From contig JACCLO010000004.1 of NCBI GenBank assembly GCA_029448655.1, positions 186,001-250,000 of the forward strand: DNA of 64,000 nucleotides. Reading direction: 5' to 3'. This document shows, piece after piece, positions 1 through 10,758 of the stretch (position 1 is the stretch's first letter; the number at the start of each line of letters is the position of its first letter). Below the pieces are notes generated by a model. The model did no database searches, had not been told where the DNA came from, and saw only the letters and a program-made list of their open reading frames with translations. This stretch comes from Wolfiporia cocos. Lineage: Eukaryota > Basidiomycota > Agaricomycetes > Polyporales > Phaeolaceae. The translations under genes were made by a program, and so were the position numbers.

Positions 1-228
1 CATATGTCGCGAGACTGCCCGAAGAGGCCGAGAAAGCCAGCCCGCCCTAGGCGGACTACTCGAAAAACCGAAGAAGAAGAAGCCGAGCAAGAAGCTCGCA
101 TTGAAGAAGTCTCCGAGGAAGAGACTGAATACATCACCGCTAACAGAGCGGTCACAGCAATTAGGGCTCTGAAAGCCAAGAACCCCGAGCTCCTAGCAAG
201 GCTCGTAGAAGAACAGGATTTTGCCTAG
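1..228 (+). CDS. gag: Gag C-terminus of Gypsy-A (partial)
   Basis: The nucleocapsid end of Gag, which packages element RNA in virus-like particles. The frame is open at the left edge and stops at 226-228. The first residues read GHMSRDC-like (HMSRDCPKR), the second half of a CX2CX4HX4C zinc knuckle, followed by a basic stretch and then a Glu-rich tail. The pol frame lies one base back (-1) and is open from 165, so gag and pol overlap by about 64 bases. A run of four T (219-222) precedes the gag stop and could be a slip site; no clear heptamer was seen. Only about 75 residues are visible, so the capsid domain cannot be judged. Confidence 0.8.
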   Translation, partial: HMSRDCPKRPRKPARPRRTTRKTEEEEAEQEARIEEVSEEETEYITANRAVTAIRALKAKNPELLARLVEEQDFA

Positions 229-317
229 GAGGGAAGCCCACGGTCTTACCCTCCGAGAAAGCAGCACATGTAATTACCTCGTTCGAGAAGAATCGATCCC
301 TCTTCATCCCGGTAATC

Positions 318-3300
318 ATGACGCTGGCAAAACCCATGAAGTGCAATGCACTAATCGACTCAGGAGCAATGTCGAACCTGATCCACAGCAGAGTGGTAGA
401 AAAATACAAGGTGCCCACGCAACCTTTGAAGAACCCGATCATCGTCAAAAATGTTGACGGAACAGAAAACAAAGATGGGCGAATAGACCGAGAAGCTACC
501 ATACTACTACGATATCCGAAGACCCAGAAAACGCGAAAAGTCCGATTCCTGGTAGGATCAATCGGAACAGAAAATATGATTCTAGGGTATGGATGGCTAA
601 AAGACGAAAACCCCACAATCGACTGGAAGGACCAAACAGTCGATGTACGATCGGTACTAGGGGCAGAAGAAAAGAAACAGGAAGCCACGATCCGAATGGA
701 TACGGTGGAAATGGTAGTTGCCCCAGAAGGAACAATTCCAACAAGGGGGACCCAAGAAGCTGCAGGGTATGACCTTTACGCCGCAGAAGAAACCGAGATT
801 CCTGCCGGAGGATGGAAACTCGTCTCCACAGGAGTAAAAATGAAGATCCCGAAGGGATCGTATGGAAGGTTGGCCGGACGATCAGGCAACACCCTCAGAC
901 ACGGATTGGTAGTACAAGCCGGAGTCATAGACTCGGACTACCGAGGAGACGTCGGAGCCATCGTCTTCAACTACTCAAACAAAGCACATAGAATTATCCC
1001 GGGCATGCGAATAGCCCAGATAATTTTCGAACAACACCTCACCCCCGACATCTTAGAAGTCGAAGACCTAGATGAAACAAAACGAGGGGAGAAAGGGTTT
1101 GGATCCACGGACCAGCCAGAAGAAACAACGCAGCGGCTCTATACTCCCGAGGAGTATGAAGCGATCCGACGCTTCGTGAAAGATAACCCTAGGATCATAG
1201 GGAAGAAAGGGGAGACGCGAAAGAAGTTCCGAACAAAGATACAAATCATAAACGCTGTCAGGAAAGCGCTGACGAAATCCCAGGAATTTGCACAGAAAAC
1301 CCCCGAACCAGAACGAACGATTGAGGAGATGGTTCCCAAACACCTACTGGACTTCGCCAAGGTGTTCAGTAAGGAGTCCGCAGCAGCGTTCCCCCCGTCG
1401 AGACCATGGGACCACGCAATCGAATTAAAACCCGATTTTGTGCCGAAAGACTGCAAAGTCTATGCACTCTCGCCTAAAGAGCAGCAGGCGCTGGACGAAT
1501 TCCTAAAAGAAAACCTGGCCAAGGGATTCATAGTCCCTTCAAAATCCCCGATGGCGTCACCATTCTTTTTCGTCCCAAAGAAAGACAGCGGCCTACGACC
1601 CTGTCAAGATTATCGGTATCTGAACGAAGGGACGATAAAGAACGTCTATCCCTTGCCACTGATCTCAGAGCTCCTGGAAAAGTTAAAAGGAGCAAAGATC
1701 TTCACAAAGATGGACCTTAGAGCGGGATACAACAACGTGCGAATCAAAAAAGGGGACGAATGGAAAGCGGCCTTCAAAACAAACCGAGGGTTGTACGAGC
1801 CCACGGTTATGTTTTTCGGATTGTGCAATGCACCCGGGACCTTTCAGGCAATGATGAACGAAATCCTGAAAGAAGAAATTCTCGAAGGATGGGTGCTTGT
1901 TTATATGGACGACATCCTTATTTTCTCGGAAGACGAGAAAATACACAAGGAACGAGAGCGGCGGATCCTTCAGAGACTGGTGGATAACCACCTCTTTGTG
2001 AAACCCGAGAAATGCGCCTTCGGTGTCGACAGAGTCGAATTTCTGGGACTAGTCATCACCCCAGGAAATATCCAGATGGACCCAGCGAAACTCAATGGGA
2101 TTAAGGAGTGGCCGACTCCCCGAAATCTCAAAGAAGTCAGATCCTTCCTAGGATTTGCGAACTTCTATCGGAAATTCATCGATCATTACTCTACGCACGC
2201 CCGACCCTTGGTAGACCTCACAAAAACGGTCACAGGGACAGGGTTCCAATGGACGGAGAAAGAACAAAAAGCATTCGAATTCATGAAGAAAGCATTCACG
2301 ACGGTGCCCGCACTAGGAACACCAGATAAGGAGAAACCGTTCATCCTCGAAACAGACGCATCTCAGTTTGCCACAGGAGCAGTACTGAAACAGATAGACG
2401 AAACAGGGCGCGAACGGCCGGTGGGATATCTCTCACAATCCCTGACATCAACAGAACGGAACTACGAAATCTACGATCGCGAACTACTCGGGATAGTCCG
2501 AGCATTAGAAGAATGGCGGCACCTATTGGAAGGAGCACCGCATCGGATCTTGATCCGAAGTGATCATCAGAACCTGACGTACTGGAGAAGCGCACAGCGC
2601 CTAAATCGGCGACAAGCGAGATGGCATCTATTCCTTTCGCAATTCGACTTGAAGTTGCAGCACGTCCCCGGAAGGAAACTAGTCATGGCCGACATGCTTT
2701 CCAGGTTGTACCACCTGGACGAAAGCAACGAAGACAACGAGGGAATCACCATGATTCCAGACGAACTCGTCGTCCACGCAATCCAGATCCCGATCATTGA
2801 TCGAATAAAGAACGCCAACGATCGAGATGAATCTGCGGAACAGGCGATCCGTGCTCTAGGGGGCACAGGCGAATTCCCCGTGAGAACCACCGCAGATGAA
2901 TGGCAACAAACGGATGGGATACTACTCTACAGGGGCAGGATGTACGTGCCGAGGGACGAGGGCCTTCGACGGGACGTCATCTCAAAATACCACGACACGA
3001 TCCCGGCCGGACACCCTGGGATCTGGGGTACAACAATACAGGTTACGACCCACTTTTGGTGGCCTGACATGAGAACAATGATAGCGGAATATGTCCGGGG
3101 CTGTGCAATCTGTCAACAGATGAAACCTGATAGGAATCCGCTAAAACCCCCTTTGCAACCAATACCGACACGGGAAGACGCCCTCCCCTTCTCACAGTGC
3201 TCGGTCGATTTTGTCACCGACCTGCCAAGAGTCGGGAAGTATGACTCTATGATGGTGATTGTCGACCATGGCCTATCCAAGGCCATCTCTCTCACCCCAT

Positions 3301-5372
3301 GCGACAAAACAATCACGAGCGAAGGGGCCGCAGAAATATTCCATCAAAAGATATATTCACAATACGGCATTCCCCGAAAGATCATTTCAGACAGGGGACC
3401 GCAGTTCGCATCAAAACTGTTCAAGGAATTATGCAAGCTGCAGGGAACGGAATCTGCGATGAGTACGGCGTACCATCCACAGACCGACGGACAAACGGAA
3501 AGAATGAATCAACAGATCGAAGTGTACCTTCGTATCTATTGCATGAACGACCCCTTCCAATGGGTACAACGACTACCTGACGTCGAATTTGCGCACAACA
3601 CCAAGCGAACCGAAAACCGACCTGCGCCCCTTGAAATAATCTTGGGTTATATTCCAAGGGGAATCCCAGACTACGACAGGGTAGGAAACGTCCCGGCAGC
3701 AGTCGACAGGATCAAAAAGATCAAGGAGGCACGAAAGATGGCATTCATCGCGCATGAACTAGCCCAGAAAAGAATGGCGGGACGTTTCCTCCGAGAATTA
3801 CCAAAGCTCGAGAAAGGAGACAAGGTTTGGCTCGATGCAAAGAACCTAACCATCCCCTACGAATCTAACAAGCTAGCACCAAAAAGGGAAGGACCTTTCA
3901 CCATCACAGAAAAGATGGGACCCACGACATACCGGTTGCAGTTACCGGCGAACTGGAAAATTCATCCGGTATTCCACGCTGCCTTACTAAAACCATTCAA
4001 AGAAACAAGGGTGCACGGACCCAATTACCTACGGCCGCCACCTGATATCATCAAGGGACAAGAGGAATACGAAGTCGAAGCTATCTTGGCTGACAGATGG
4101 CGAGGAAAGAAGCATCAGTACTTTGTCAAGTGGAAAGGCTACGCTACAGCCGACAACTCATGGGAAGACGAGGGGAATCTGGAACACTCCAAGCAGATGA
4201 TAAAAGACTACCACAGGACGAGAGTCAGGACAGCCCCAGCACTTGAAAACCGAACAGTAATAGTATGTCGACGACTCGCCACCAACTCCCTCACCGCGCT
4301 CCGACCCCTCACAGCGATGCGGGTCACAGAGAAGGACGACCGAGAGGTACGCCGCAGAGGAGGTACTCCCCCCAACACCTACAGATCAGACACGCCCTGC
4401 TCTGGTACAGGGCCGAGGGACCTTTTGCTGGCCGTGCCGATGGCTGGACGGCCCTCTTCGACATCGCGCAGGATCTCACCCACGTCTACAGCTCGTACCA
4501 GAATATCACCGAGGACCTCGTCCGAATGGAGGGGCAGATCAGAGCGCAGAGGGAGGGACTCGAGTTACTCACCAACAGACTTATCGACCGACTGGCCGCC
4601 ACCACGACGGCCCGACTACGACACGCGCTCAACGACTTCGAGGATCGCGAGCACGCTACTCCCAACCGACCCGAATACGTACCACGACCCGCCCGCTTTT
4701 TCACCACCGACGAACGACGCCAAGTTGCAAGGCCGTTTAATTTTATGGAGGGCGATAGAGTATTATTTCCACTGCCTACCGGGACTCAGAGGGCCCGCCG
4801 AACAGGAGTTAGAGACCCGACGTCACGTATTCCTGGTATGGGAGGCAACGGGAGACGTGAACCACCTGCACGCCCGACGAGCCCTAGGGCTACCCCAGAA
4901 CGACAGCGAAGAGCGAATAGCACGCCGCCTATTCGACGATCTCCATCGGTGCACAGCATTACCCGCGAGGAGTTTGAGCGAGGTGCGAGGGAGCACGAAC
5001 GAGACACCGCCTCCTTACCCACGTGGGCGCAACGGAACCTACACCGCGCCGCCCACCACTGGAGATACCGACACAACGAATATCTCAGAGATATCCCTTC
5101 CCTACGGGTACCAGCGAGGCCCTCGCCTGAACAACCCTGTCGGCAGTGCGGATCCGCTAGCCACTGGATCCTCGACTGTCCCGACTATATTTGCAGAGCT
5201 TGTGGGCTCAATCAACCAGGTCATCGACAGAATGAATGCCGCCAACACTTCGTATGGCGAACTCCTACGACCCCGTCCCTCAGCGGGAACGGCGACATCT
5301 ACAACGAACAGGACGCCGAGGCACTCTGAGGAGAGGAACTTGGAAAATTCGTCGAGGCCGACGAATGTCTAG
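318..5372 (+). CDS. pol: Pol of Gypsy-A: protease-dUTPase-RT-RNase H-integrase-chromodomain
   Basis: Polyprotein of about 1684 residues from the ATG at 318. The frame is open back to 165, so -1 frameshifting from gag is equally possible. Visible in order: aspartic protease ALIDSGA (residues 11-17); a complete trimeric-type dUTPase at about 138-265 with motif 1 AAGYDLYAA, motif 2 GRLAGRSG (the usual Pro is Gly), motif 3 AGVIDSDYRGD, motif 4 GMRIAQIIFEQ and motif 5 GFGSTD; reverse transcriptase with YMDD near 528; RNase H starting ETDASQFATGA; integrase with HHCC zinc finger (AGHPGIWG...CAICQ) and DDE core (SVDFVTDLP, SDRGPQF, QTERMNQ); chromodomain near 1250-1300 (QYFVKWKGY). The last 350 residues overlap another frame and are mostly S/T/R/P-rich. 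A dUTPase inside pol should lower uracil in the cDNA. Its position between protease and RT differs from the other elements here. Confidence 0.93.
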   Translation: MTLAKPMKCNALIDSGAMSNLIHSRVVEKYKVPTQPLKNPIIVKNVDGTENKDGRIDREATILLRYPKTQKTRKVRFLVGSIGTENMILGYGWLKDENPTIDWKDQTVDVRSVLGAEEKKQEATIRMDTVEMVVAPEGTIPTRGTQEAAGYDLYAAEETEIPAGGWKLVSTGVKMKIPKGSYGRLAGRSGNTLRHGLVVQAGVIDSDYRGDVGAIVFNYSNKAHRIIPGMRIAQIIFEQHLTPDILEVEDLDETKRGEKGFGSTDQPEETTQRLYTPEEYEAIRRFVKDNPRIIGKKGETRKKFRTKIQIINAVRKALTKSQEFAQKTPEPERTIEEMVPKHLLDFAKVFSKESAAAFPPSRPWDHAIELKPDFVPKDCKVYALSPKEQQALDEFLKENLAKGFIVPSKSPMASPFFFVPKKDSGLRPCQDYRYLNEGTIKNVYPLPLISELLEKLKGAKIFTKMDLRAGYNNVRIKKGDEWKAAFKTNRGLYEPTVMFFGLCNAPGTFQAMMNEILKEEILEGWVLVYMDDILIFSEDEKIHKERERRILQRLVDNHLFVKPEKCAFGVDRVEFLGLVITPGNIQMDPAKLNGIKEWPTPRNLKEVRSFLGFANFYRKFIDHYSTHARPLVDLTKTVTGTGFQWTEKEQKAFEFMKKAFTTVPALGTPDKEKPFILETDASQFATGAVLKQIDETGRERPVGYLSQSLTSTERNYEIYDRELLGIVRALEEWRHLLEGAPHRILIRSDHQNLTYWRSAQRLNRRQARWHLFLSQFDLKLQHVPGRKLVMADMLSRLYHLDESNEDNEGITMIPDELVVHAIQIPIIDRIKNANDRDESAEQAIRALGGTGEFPVRTTADEWQQTDGILLYRGRMYVPRDEGLRRDVISKYHDTIPAGHPGIWGTTIQVTTHFWWPDMRTMIAEYVRGCAICQQMKPDRNPLKPPLQPIPTREDALPFSQCSVDFVTDLPRVGKYDSMMVIVDHGLSKAISLTPCDKTITSEGAAEIFHQKIYSQYGIPRKIISDRGPQFASKLFKELCKLQGTESAMSTAYHPQTDGQTERMNQQIEVYLRIYCMNDPFQWVQRLPDVEFAHNTKRTENRPAPLEIILGYIPRGIPDYDRVGNVPAAVDRIKKIKEARKMAFIAHELAQKRMAGRFLRELPKLEKGDKVWLDAKNLTIPYESNKLAPKREGPFTITEKMGPTTYRLQLPANWKIHPVFHAALLKPFKETRVHGPNYLRPPPDIIKGQEEYEVEAILADRWRGKKHQYFVKWKGYATADNSWEDEGNLEHSKQMIKDYHRTRVRTAPALENRTVIVCRRLATNSLTALRPLTAMRVTEKDDREVRRRGGTPPNTYRSDTPCSGTGPRDLLLAVPMAGRPSSTSRRISPTSTARTRISPRTSSEWRGRSERRGRDSSYSPTDLSTDWPPPRRPDYDTRSTTSRIASTLLPTDPNTYHDPPAFSPPTNDAKLQGRLILWRAIEYYFHCLPGLRGPAEQELETRRHVFLVWEATGDVNHLHARRALGLPQNDSEERIARRLFDDLHRCTALPARSLSEVRGSTNETPPPYPRGRNGTYTAPPTTGDTDTTNISEISLPYGYQRGPRLNNPVGSADPLATGSSTVPTIFAELVGSINQVIDRMNAANTSYGELLRPRPSAGTATSTTNRTPRHSEERNLENSSRPTNV
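4265..5329 (+). CDS. Overlapping 3' frame of Gypsy-A with two zinc knuckles
   Basis: A 354-residue frame lying wholly inside the 3' end of the pol frame, offset from it. Its N-terminal half reads like a structured protein (HALLWYRAEGPF..., then a likely coiled coil around YQNITEDLVRMEGQIRAQRE). Its C-terminus has two knuckles: CRQCGSASHWILDC (CX2CX4HX4C) and CRACGLNQPGHRQNEC (CX2CX6HX4C), as found in nucleic-acid-binding Gag-like proteins. The middle is R/P/S-rich and shadow-like, and there the pol frame looks more protein-like (LILWRAIEYYFHCLPGL, HVFLVWEATG). So either both frames code or small indels have scrambled one original third frame. Which is translated cannot be settled from this copy. 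Confidence 0.55.
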   Translation: MSTTRHQLPHRAPTPHSDAGHREGRPRGTPQRRYSPQHLQIRHALLWYRAEGPFAGRADGWTALFDIAQDLTHVYSSYQNITEDLVRMEGQIRAQREGLELLTNRLIDRLAATTTARLRHALNDFEDREHATPNRPEYVPRPARFFTTDERRQVARPFNFMEGDRVLFPLPTGTQRARRTGVRDPTSRIPGMGGNGRREPPARPTSPRATPERQRRANSTPPIRRSPSVHSITREEFERGAREHERDTASLPTWAQRNLHRAAHHWRYRHNEYLRDIPSLRVPARPSPEQPCRQCGSASHWILDCPDYICRACGLNQPGHRQNECRQHFVWRTPTTPSLSGNGDIYNEQDAEAL

Positions 5373-5383
5373 GGAGGGGCTGA

Positions 5384-6088
5384 TGTTACGGTTATTTTAA
5401 TTTTTCGAGTATCGACAGAACTCACCATTGGGCGAATACGATACAGGGACTTGTCGCGCAACTAACTCCCCTGGCTACTCGAGATCTTACTGGGCGCATC
5501 CCCAGTTGTACTAGTCTGTAGGGCTCGTTTCATCTTTGGCAGATCCAACCCTGCCACCGTTTCATGTTCATCGTTTAGCAGACAGATGGCGTTCAACCGC
5601 CATCATTCCTATCTATCGTCTCAGATATATCATTCCATACTTATCAAACGTCTGGGACTATAGCGTAGATAGTATCGGTGACATCTGGGACAGACTTGAC
5701 CCCTGAAACCTAGCGTAGTATAAAAACTCATGTACTTACCGTCGAGGCTCTTCAGCTCGACCTTGTTGTACAAACAAGAAGTCTTATACTCGTTCTCAAA
5801 CGTAGGAAACTACGCTCAGTATTTCTCACTCGAGCAACCGAACGACTAAGTCCTCGAAGTGCACACTGACTTCTCGGACTTAGGCGAGTCTTATATTCTA
5901 TTCGACTCGCACTTGAACAGATTATATCCTCTAACGCGTATTGGATATTAACCGATCTCCTAAGGACTTTGCTTAGGACCCGAAGGCATCTAACGAGTAT
6001 TTGCCTTCCACACGGCTGCGTGCCTACGTGGAGAAGAACGATTTATATTCGCGACTCGAATATACGAACGGGTATTCGACCCGTAACA
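5384..6088 (+). repeat. 3' LTR of Gypsy-A
   Basis: 705 bases starting TGTTACG and ending CGTAACA, a perfect 7-base terminal inverted pair, directly after a purine tract. It contains a TATA-like stretch (agtataaaaac near 5715) and the block tcagctcgaccttgttg, which is shared with the solo LTRs at 42153-42746 and (inverted) 40848-41489. Those two have confirmed target duplications and so fix the LTR ends. Confidence 0.9.
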
Positions 6089-6299
6089 TCCGATACAACG
6101 GACTCTCAGCTTATGTAATACTGTATAGTAGCCAAGCATGTACAAACAGCCTAGGAGTATATATGCCAGACAGTCCTGAGCGAACACCTCAGACTCGTCT
6201 TGGCCTTTGTTGCCTTGAGTAGCCTCAGACTAGGAATACGCCTTTGTGCGAGTAATATTCCCCTGAGTAGTTGCTTGAGATAGCACTTGTGTCAACAAA

Positions 6300-8842
6300 G
6301 CATGGGACACATTGACTTCCACTGCCATTGGCCCTCCTGCCGATATTGAGGGACACAGGAACAAGCGGCAGCGTGAGGAAGGACTTGATGATACGGACTC
6401 AGAGAATGAGCACGTGCACATCAAGAAGTCGAGGACGGACATCACCAAGCCAAGCACCATGGGTCCAGCTTTAAAGGAGACATCAACACTTGATGTGTTT
6501 GTTGCAGAGGGGAGGAAAGTACAGAAGGAGCAGTGCGACTATAGGCTGCTTCTGTATATTGTGTGCAATGGTGTATCAATCTCGTCCGTGGATACACCTG
6601 AATTCAAGGATTTCGCACATGCACTTAACCCACGCTATAGCCCACCATCCTTGACTACATTCCGTGATCGTCTAATCCCTGCAGAGGCTGCCAAAATTGA
6701 TGTTGCAATTGCACGCTACCTGAAGACGGTCCGAAACTTGACGCTTTCCTTTGATGGAGGGAAGGTGTGACAACCGAAGGGTATTTACACAGTCACAGTC
6801 TCGACACCTGATCACCGGTCATTCATGATGGAGCTGAAGGATGCATCAGGCATTAGTCATACTGCAGAATACCTGCTTGAAATGATCAATCCAGTGAGAT
6901 TATATTCAGAAAGACCACCTATGTTATTACTGATCATTGTGCAGACTGTGCAGATGATAGGGCCCTATAACTTTTCTGGTGTTGTATCGGACAACACAGG
7001 GAATACACACAAAGCTTGACATCTACTCTGTGAGAAGTTTAAGCATATTATGAATATGCAAGATTGCTGTCATGAGATGAATCTTGCTGTGCTGCAGATA
7101 TCTAATCTCCCTGAGTTTACTCCTGTAGGCATGGACCTCTTTGGTTCACCAATTTAATCTGGGAAACTCATACTAACTGTGTAATGTGTGCAGATCATTG
7201 CAGATGTCAAGGCTGTGCTTGCCTTCATGAACAAGTCGATGTACACCATGGAGCATTTTAATTATGCACGTCAGAAGCTTGGAATCCACCGTGGTCTTGA
7301 AAGTATTGGCGAAACATGCTTCAGCACCTATGTCTGGGCAGCTGAATCCATGCTATGCTGCTTACCTGCATTCCATGAGATCATAAATGATGGCAATCTA
7401 CAAATAGATATTGCAGTAAGCTATCAATGCTAACATTGATTTATGGTTCTTGCTGACAATGTATCGGGCCAGTCAAGAAATGAACTATTTGAGCAGGAGT
7501 CAATGTCAAATTATGAATTTGAATTTGGTCTCAAGAGATTCATCACTGTAATGCTTCCTTATGCAAAGTCTATTCATTGCCTTGAGTCAACACATTCAAC
7601 ACCTGCTGATGTCTACCTCTTCTGGCTGGCAATTATGTCTCAACTTGAACAGATCTTCAAAGAGGATTGCCTCCGCTTATCAGTGAAGACGATATATCCG
7701 TGCCATTAGCAATCAGCACTTTAACGAGCTCATCAATGATGCACCTGAGGATATCTACATTACGACATTCTTCCTTGATCCACGTAGGAGGATTATTATT
7801 TGTTTAAAATATAGCCCAGTATTATTCTGACCACATTTGACATTTAGGGTACTGTAATGCCCCAATATACAGTAATATCAATCCACTTTCAATCCCCAAG
7901 GTCCATATTGGAGGCAGTGCAAGCAAAGCAAAGCAATTCTCACCACAGGAAGAAATATTCAAGTGTGTTGGCTCATGCCTGATTCGTCTGCTTCGCAATG
8001 AGTACCCAGATGACATTAGTAATAAGAATATCCAGAATGCCATGAAGAATCGGAACCCACTTCTGGCCCTATCCCCTCCAGAGGATGTGTGGAGACATCT
8101 TCGAGCAGAATTGACTGCGTATGCGAAGGGATATGACCCGTTTGATCGCAGACTTCGGTCTGATGGTAGTGTCTTAGAGTGGTGGCGCCGAGTCCAGGAA
8201 GACGAGGGAGGCCAGATACTCGGAGTGAGTTGTCAAGTTATGACTTGTCAATATACTTTTAAATGTATATTATAGGTGCTGGCAATCAAGTTATACTCTG
8301 TGGTGCCGAATTCAATGTCTGATGAGCATACTATGTTGGCTGTTGGCTTCTTCAATAGTCCAAACCGCTCTAGACAAGATGTACACAGCATTCGTGATCA
8401 AATTCGAATTAGACAGTGGCATCGTTGGTGTCCGGAGGTAAATAATTCATTTGTTTTGTCACTAGTAAATTATGCTGATTTGATCTCTTAGAATCGGCAA
8501 AAACCTGCAGTGATCCCAACTGTAAAATGGAGGGACATGTCTGCTGTCCTAGGTAATAGGACTAAGTGTGGTGATGATGAAGATGGCTCTAATGATGCGA
8601 GGAGCAAGGAGGAGATCAAGGACAAAGTGCAATCCTTGCTGAAGAGTTTCAATGATCTAAGTCTCGAAGAGCGGGAGACTTTTGCCCCGGGTGGCACATT
8701 CAATCTTACTGCAGCATTCCTTCAAGACGTACTGGCCGATGATCCGACCACTCATGAGTCGAGCCAACCAAAGGTCTTAGTGAATGCTCCTCCTAGCACC
8801 CATGCAGATGATCTCAACTGGTCAACATGGGGTGAGTCGTAA
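6300..8842 (+). pseudogene. Decayed hAT-type transposase (DUF659-like), multi-exon
   Basis: hAT transposases cut and paste DNA with an RNase H-fold core and a C-terminal dimerisation region. Coding blocks read in order: an acidic/basic N-terminus, then a DUF659-like block (LLYIVCNGVSISSVDTPEF, LTLSFDGGKV) that hits a stop at 6768-6770; FMMELKDASG...FSGVVSDNTGNT (6825-7016); ADVKAVLAFMNKSMYTMEHF after an apparent cag acceptor near 7195; SNYEFEFGLKRFITVMLPYA (7500s); and the dimerisation block EWWRRVQEDEGGQILG joined over a gtgagt...tatag intron (about 8225-8275) to IKLYSVVPNSMSDEHTM. The tail ends at 8840-8842. Several in-frame stops and lost splice sites make it a pseudogene. The 5' end is cut off by Gypsy-A. 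Confidence 0.8.
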
Positions 8843-9488
8843 ATTACGGTTGATATGGTGATACAATTGGTGGCAGGGCTGGCCTCTCCTAGCTGTGCGA
8901 GGGATTGGCAGGCCCCGACATCCAGGCGAGCAAGCAAAATTTTCGCTGCGCTCTTCCCTCCTCCTCGCATCGCTTACCAGCCCACCATTAGCAACACTTC
9001 TATGGTCATTTCGTCCCTCCCTCCACTCCGTTTCTTTCTCTTTTAGTGCTTGTTTTCCTTTTTCTTATGCGCCAAGGCCCCCCTACATGTATCTACTGCC
9101 TGCCACTCAATCTCCCTATTCATTCCCTGAGGCCTGCACATCCTCTTGTGTGTGCTGCACGCCCGTGTATGTGAATCATGAGGAACGGTTGGCTCGCCCG
9201 CCCAGTGACTCGTCCATTCCCCGCATCTGCTCCTGGCTAATGCCGGTCCTCTATAGCACACACAGTGCTCTTCCGGGTGCCATCTTCCCTTGCCAGTGCG
9301 ACGACAAGCATGGACTATATTCACCAGTAGATCAATGTCAAACAGAGAGTCTGTAAATTACAGTGAATTACGGTGAATTACACCCGTAAATTTGACCTCG
9401 TGTGAATGGTACTGTAAATTTACAGTAAATTTGGGCCGAATTCGAAATTCACCGTACCCTACGGCACACATGATGGCGACACGCCTTT
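8843..9488. other. Unassigned spacer after the hAT remnant
   Basis: No convincing gene. 8870-9340 is C/T-rich with no recognisable protein. 9350-9470 has several short palindromic runs around gtaaattacag and gtaaatttacag, possibly the subterminal repeats of the hAT element, but I could not pair them with a left end. A cagggctggcc string at 8874 resembles a hAT terminus without a visible partner. Confidence 0.4.
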
Positions 9489-10167
9489 TGACACAGACGG
9501 CTCACCTGGCTGTGGGACCGGCCCTGGATGGGGGATATCCTGTGCTAAGACGCAAAAGGCTTGGACATACCAGTTAGAGACTCGCGTGCGCCACGCATGC
9601 CGAAGTCTCCAATCCCAGCGATACACCCAGAGGGCATATGCTGAGAGGTCACGACTAGTGGAGGCGGTAGTGGGCTGTCCCAGGTGGCAGAGCCAGAGGC
9701 CTATGCTCATGTTCTAAAGCTTAGGTGTATTGTCGTTGAGTTGCCAGCCAGCCCACAAACCAAGTAAACAGAAAGGGCTTTTACAGCCTAAGTCGAGAAT
9801 CTCAAAGATGGGGTAGTAAGACCCCATCGCCGTAGTTTATATACATGCTTGACGTCGCTAATTATCTAGTAGCCCTGCCCTATAGTAATGGTCTGTGCAC
9901 CGTAACTAGGGGAATGGTGATCATACAAGTAGTGACGCATGTGATACATACTGTGACCAGGTGTGGCGTCGAACCACGTGAGTATAGAGGAGCGTGCGCT
10001 GCCTGAGAGTGCTTGATAAGGGACACTACCTAGGAAATGATAAGATAACTAGAGGTTAGACACAGAGGCAAGGGTTAAGGACAGAAAACCGCGTGCATCC
10101 CAGCGCTGCTGTGTCAATGAACTGAGGGCTTGACGAAGTGTACCCCCTAAGGGATAATACTGTGACA
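9489..10167 (-). repeat. Solo LTR of the small nested LTR element's family
   Basis: 679 bases flanked by the exact 5-base duplication ccttt (9484-9488 and 10168-10172). On the minus strand it starts TGTCACAG and ends CTGTGTCA. It aligns with the LTRs at 14219-14780 and 15540-16101 through shared blocks (tgacacagac at the left edge, gagaatct near 9800, tatacatgcttg near 9840, tggtctgtgcaccg near 9890). It is the product of LTR-LTR recombination, and has diverged well beyond the intact copy. Confidence 0.88.
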
Positions 10168-10173
10168 CCTTTA

Positions 10174-10482
10174 CAGTGCTTTCGGAAATCGTTGGCATGC
10201 GCCGTTTTCAAGCCTTTTTTTAATCTCGAAAATTAAAAATCAATGATTAGTCCCCTGAGAAGCGCCCTGTAAGCACATGACTGCCACTGTGCATGTGTTC
10301 TTCAACTCTCATGCCCAGACAGTAAACACCAGTGCCCAGATGGGAAACTCCTTCGGCATTTACTGTCTGAGCACGAGACTAGCTTGCAGGGCGCTTCTTG
10401 ATGGACCAATCAACGATTTTTATTTTTCGGAATTAAAAATAGGCTCGAGAACAGCGCATGCCAATGATTTCCAAAAGCACTG
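10174..10482. mobile_element. Short TIR element (MITE) with TA target, mariner-like
   Basis: 309 bases whose two ends are inverted copies of about 100 bases. The left starts cagtgctttcggaaatcgtt and the right end is its complement with a few changes (aatgatttccaaaagcactg). TA flanks both ends (10172-10173, 10483-10484), as expected of Tc1/mariner insertion. A smaller inner inverted pair (cagacagtaaa / tttactgtctg) lies near the centre. No coding capacity. The solo LTR at 9489 sits directly at its left TA. Confidence 0.75.
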
Positions 10483-10497
10483 TAACTAGTGTTGCTG

Positions 10498-10758
10498 TAG
10501 TCTTGATCAGACGTTCTGGCAGCGCACGTGCTGCTCAGGAGCACCTGAGTGGAGATCGAAAAACTGAAGATGCAGTATGCTGCCAGAACGTCTGGTGTAT
10601 TTCAATAGGGCAGATGTAGGTGACCCCCATCTCATGATCGCGAGGTGGGTGTCTACATGTCTACATGTAGCTCATAGTAGACGGCATGGCCACGACTTTA
10701 GAATACGTCAACACCCTCCTCTGTTGTAGACTTACTCTATGAGTCCTTAAACAATATA
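10498..10758 (+). repeat. Left terminal inverted repeat / promoter of the DR element
   Basis: Matches the complement of 37722-37971. It holds an internal hairpin: agacgttctggcagc (10508-10522) pairs perfectly with gctgccagaacgtct about 60 bases on. The loop shares tggagatcgaaaaactgaag with the right copy. The following block cagatgtaggtga is also shared. Ends at the DUF6589 ATG, so it doubles as that gene's promoter. Confidence 0.75.

Larger units (their letters stand above)
1..6088 (+). mobile_element. Gypsy-A: Ty3/gypsy chromodomain LTR retrotransposon with internal dUTPase, 5' part missing
   Basis: The window opens inside gag (end of a CCHC zinc knuckle) and runs through pol, a polypurine tract (agggaggggctga, 5371-5383) and a 3' LTR at 5384-6088. 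The 5' LTR, primer binding site and most of gag lie upstream of the window, so the left target duplication cannot be checked. The base after the LTR starts the string tccga, the predicted right duplication. Domain order in pol is protease, dUTPase, reverse transcriptase, RNase H, integrase, chromodomain, with a further reading frame overlapping the 3' end. The pol frame has no stop over 5 kb, so the copy is probably young. Two solo LTRs of the same family lie at 40848-41489 and 42153-42746. Confidence 0.93.
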
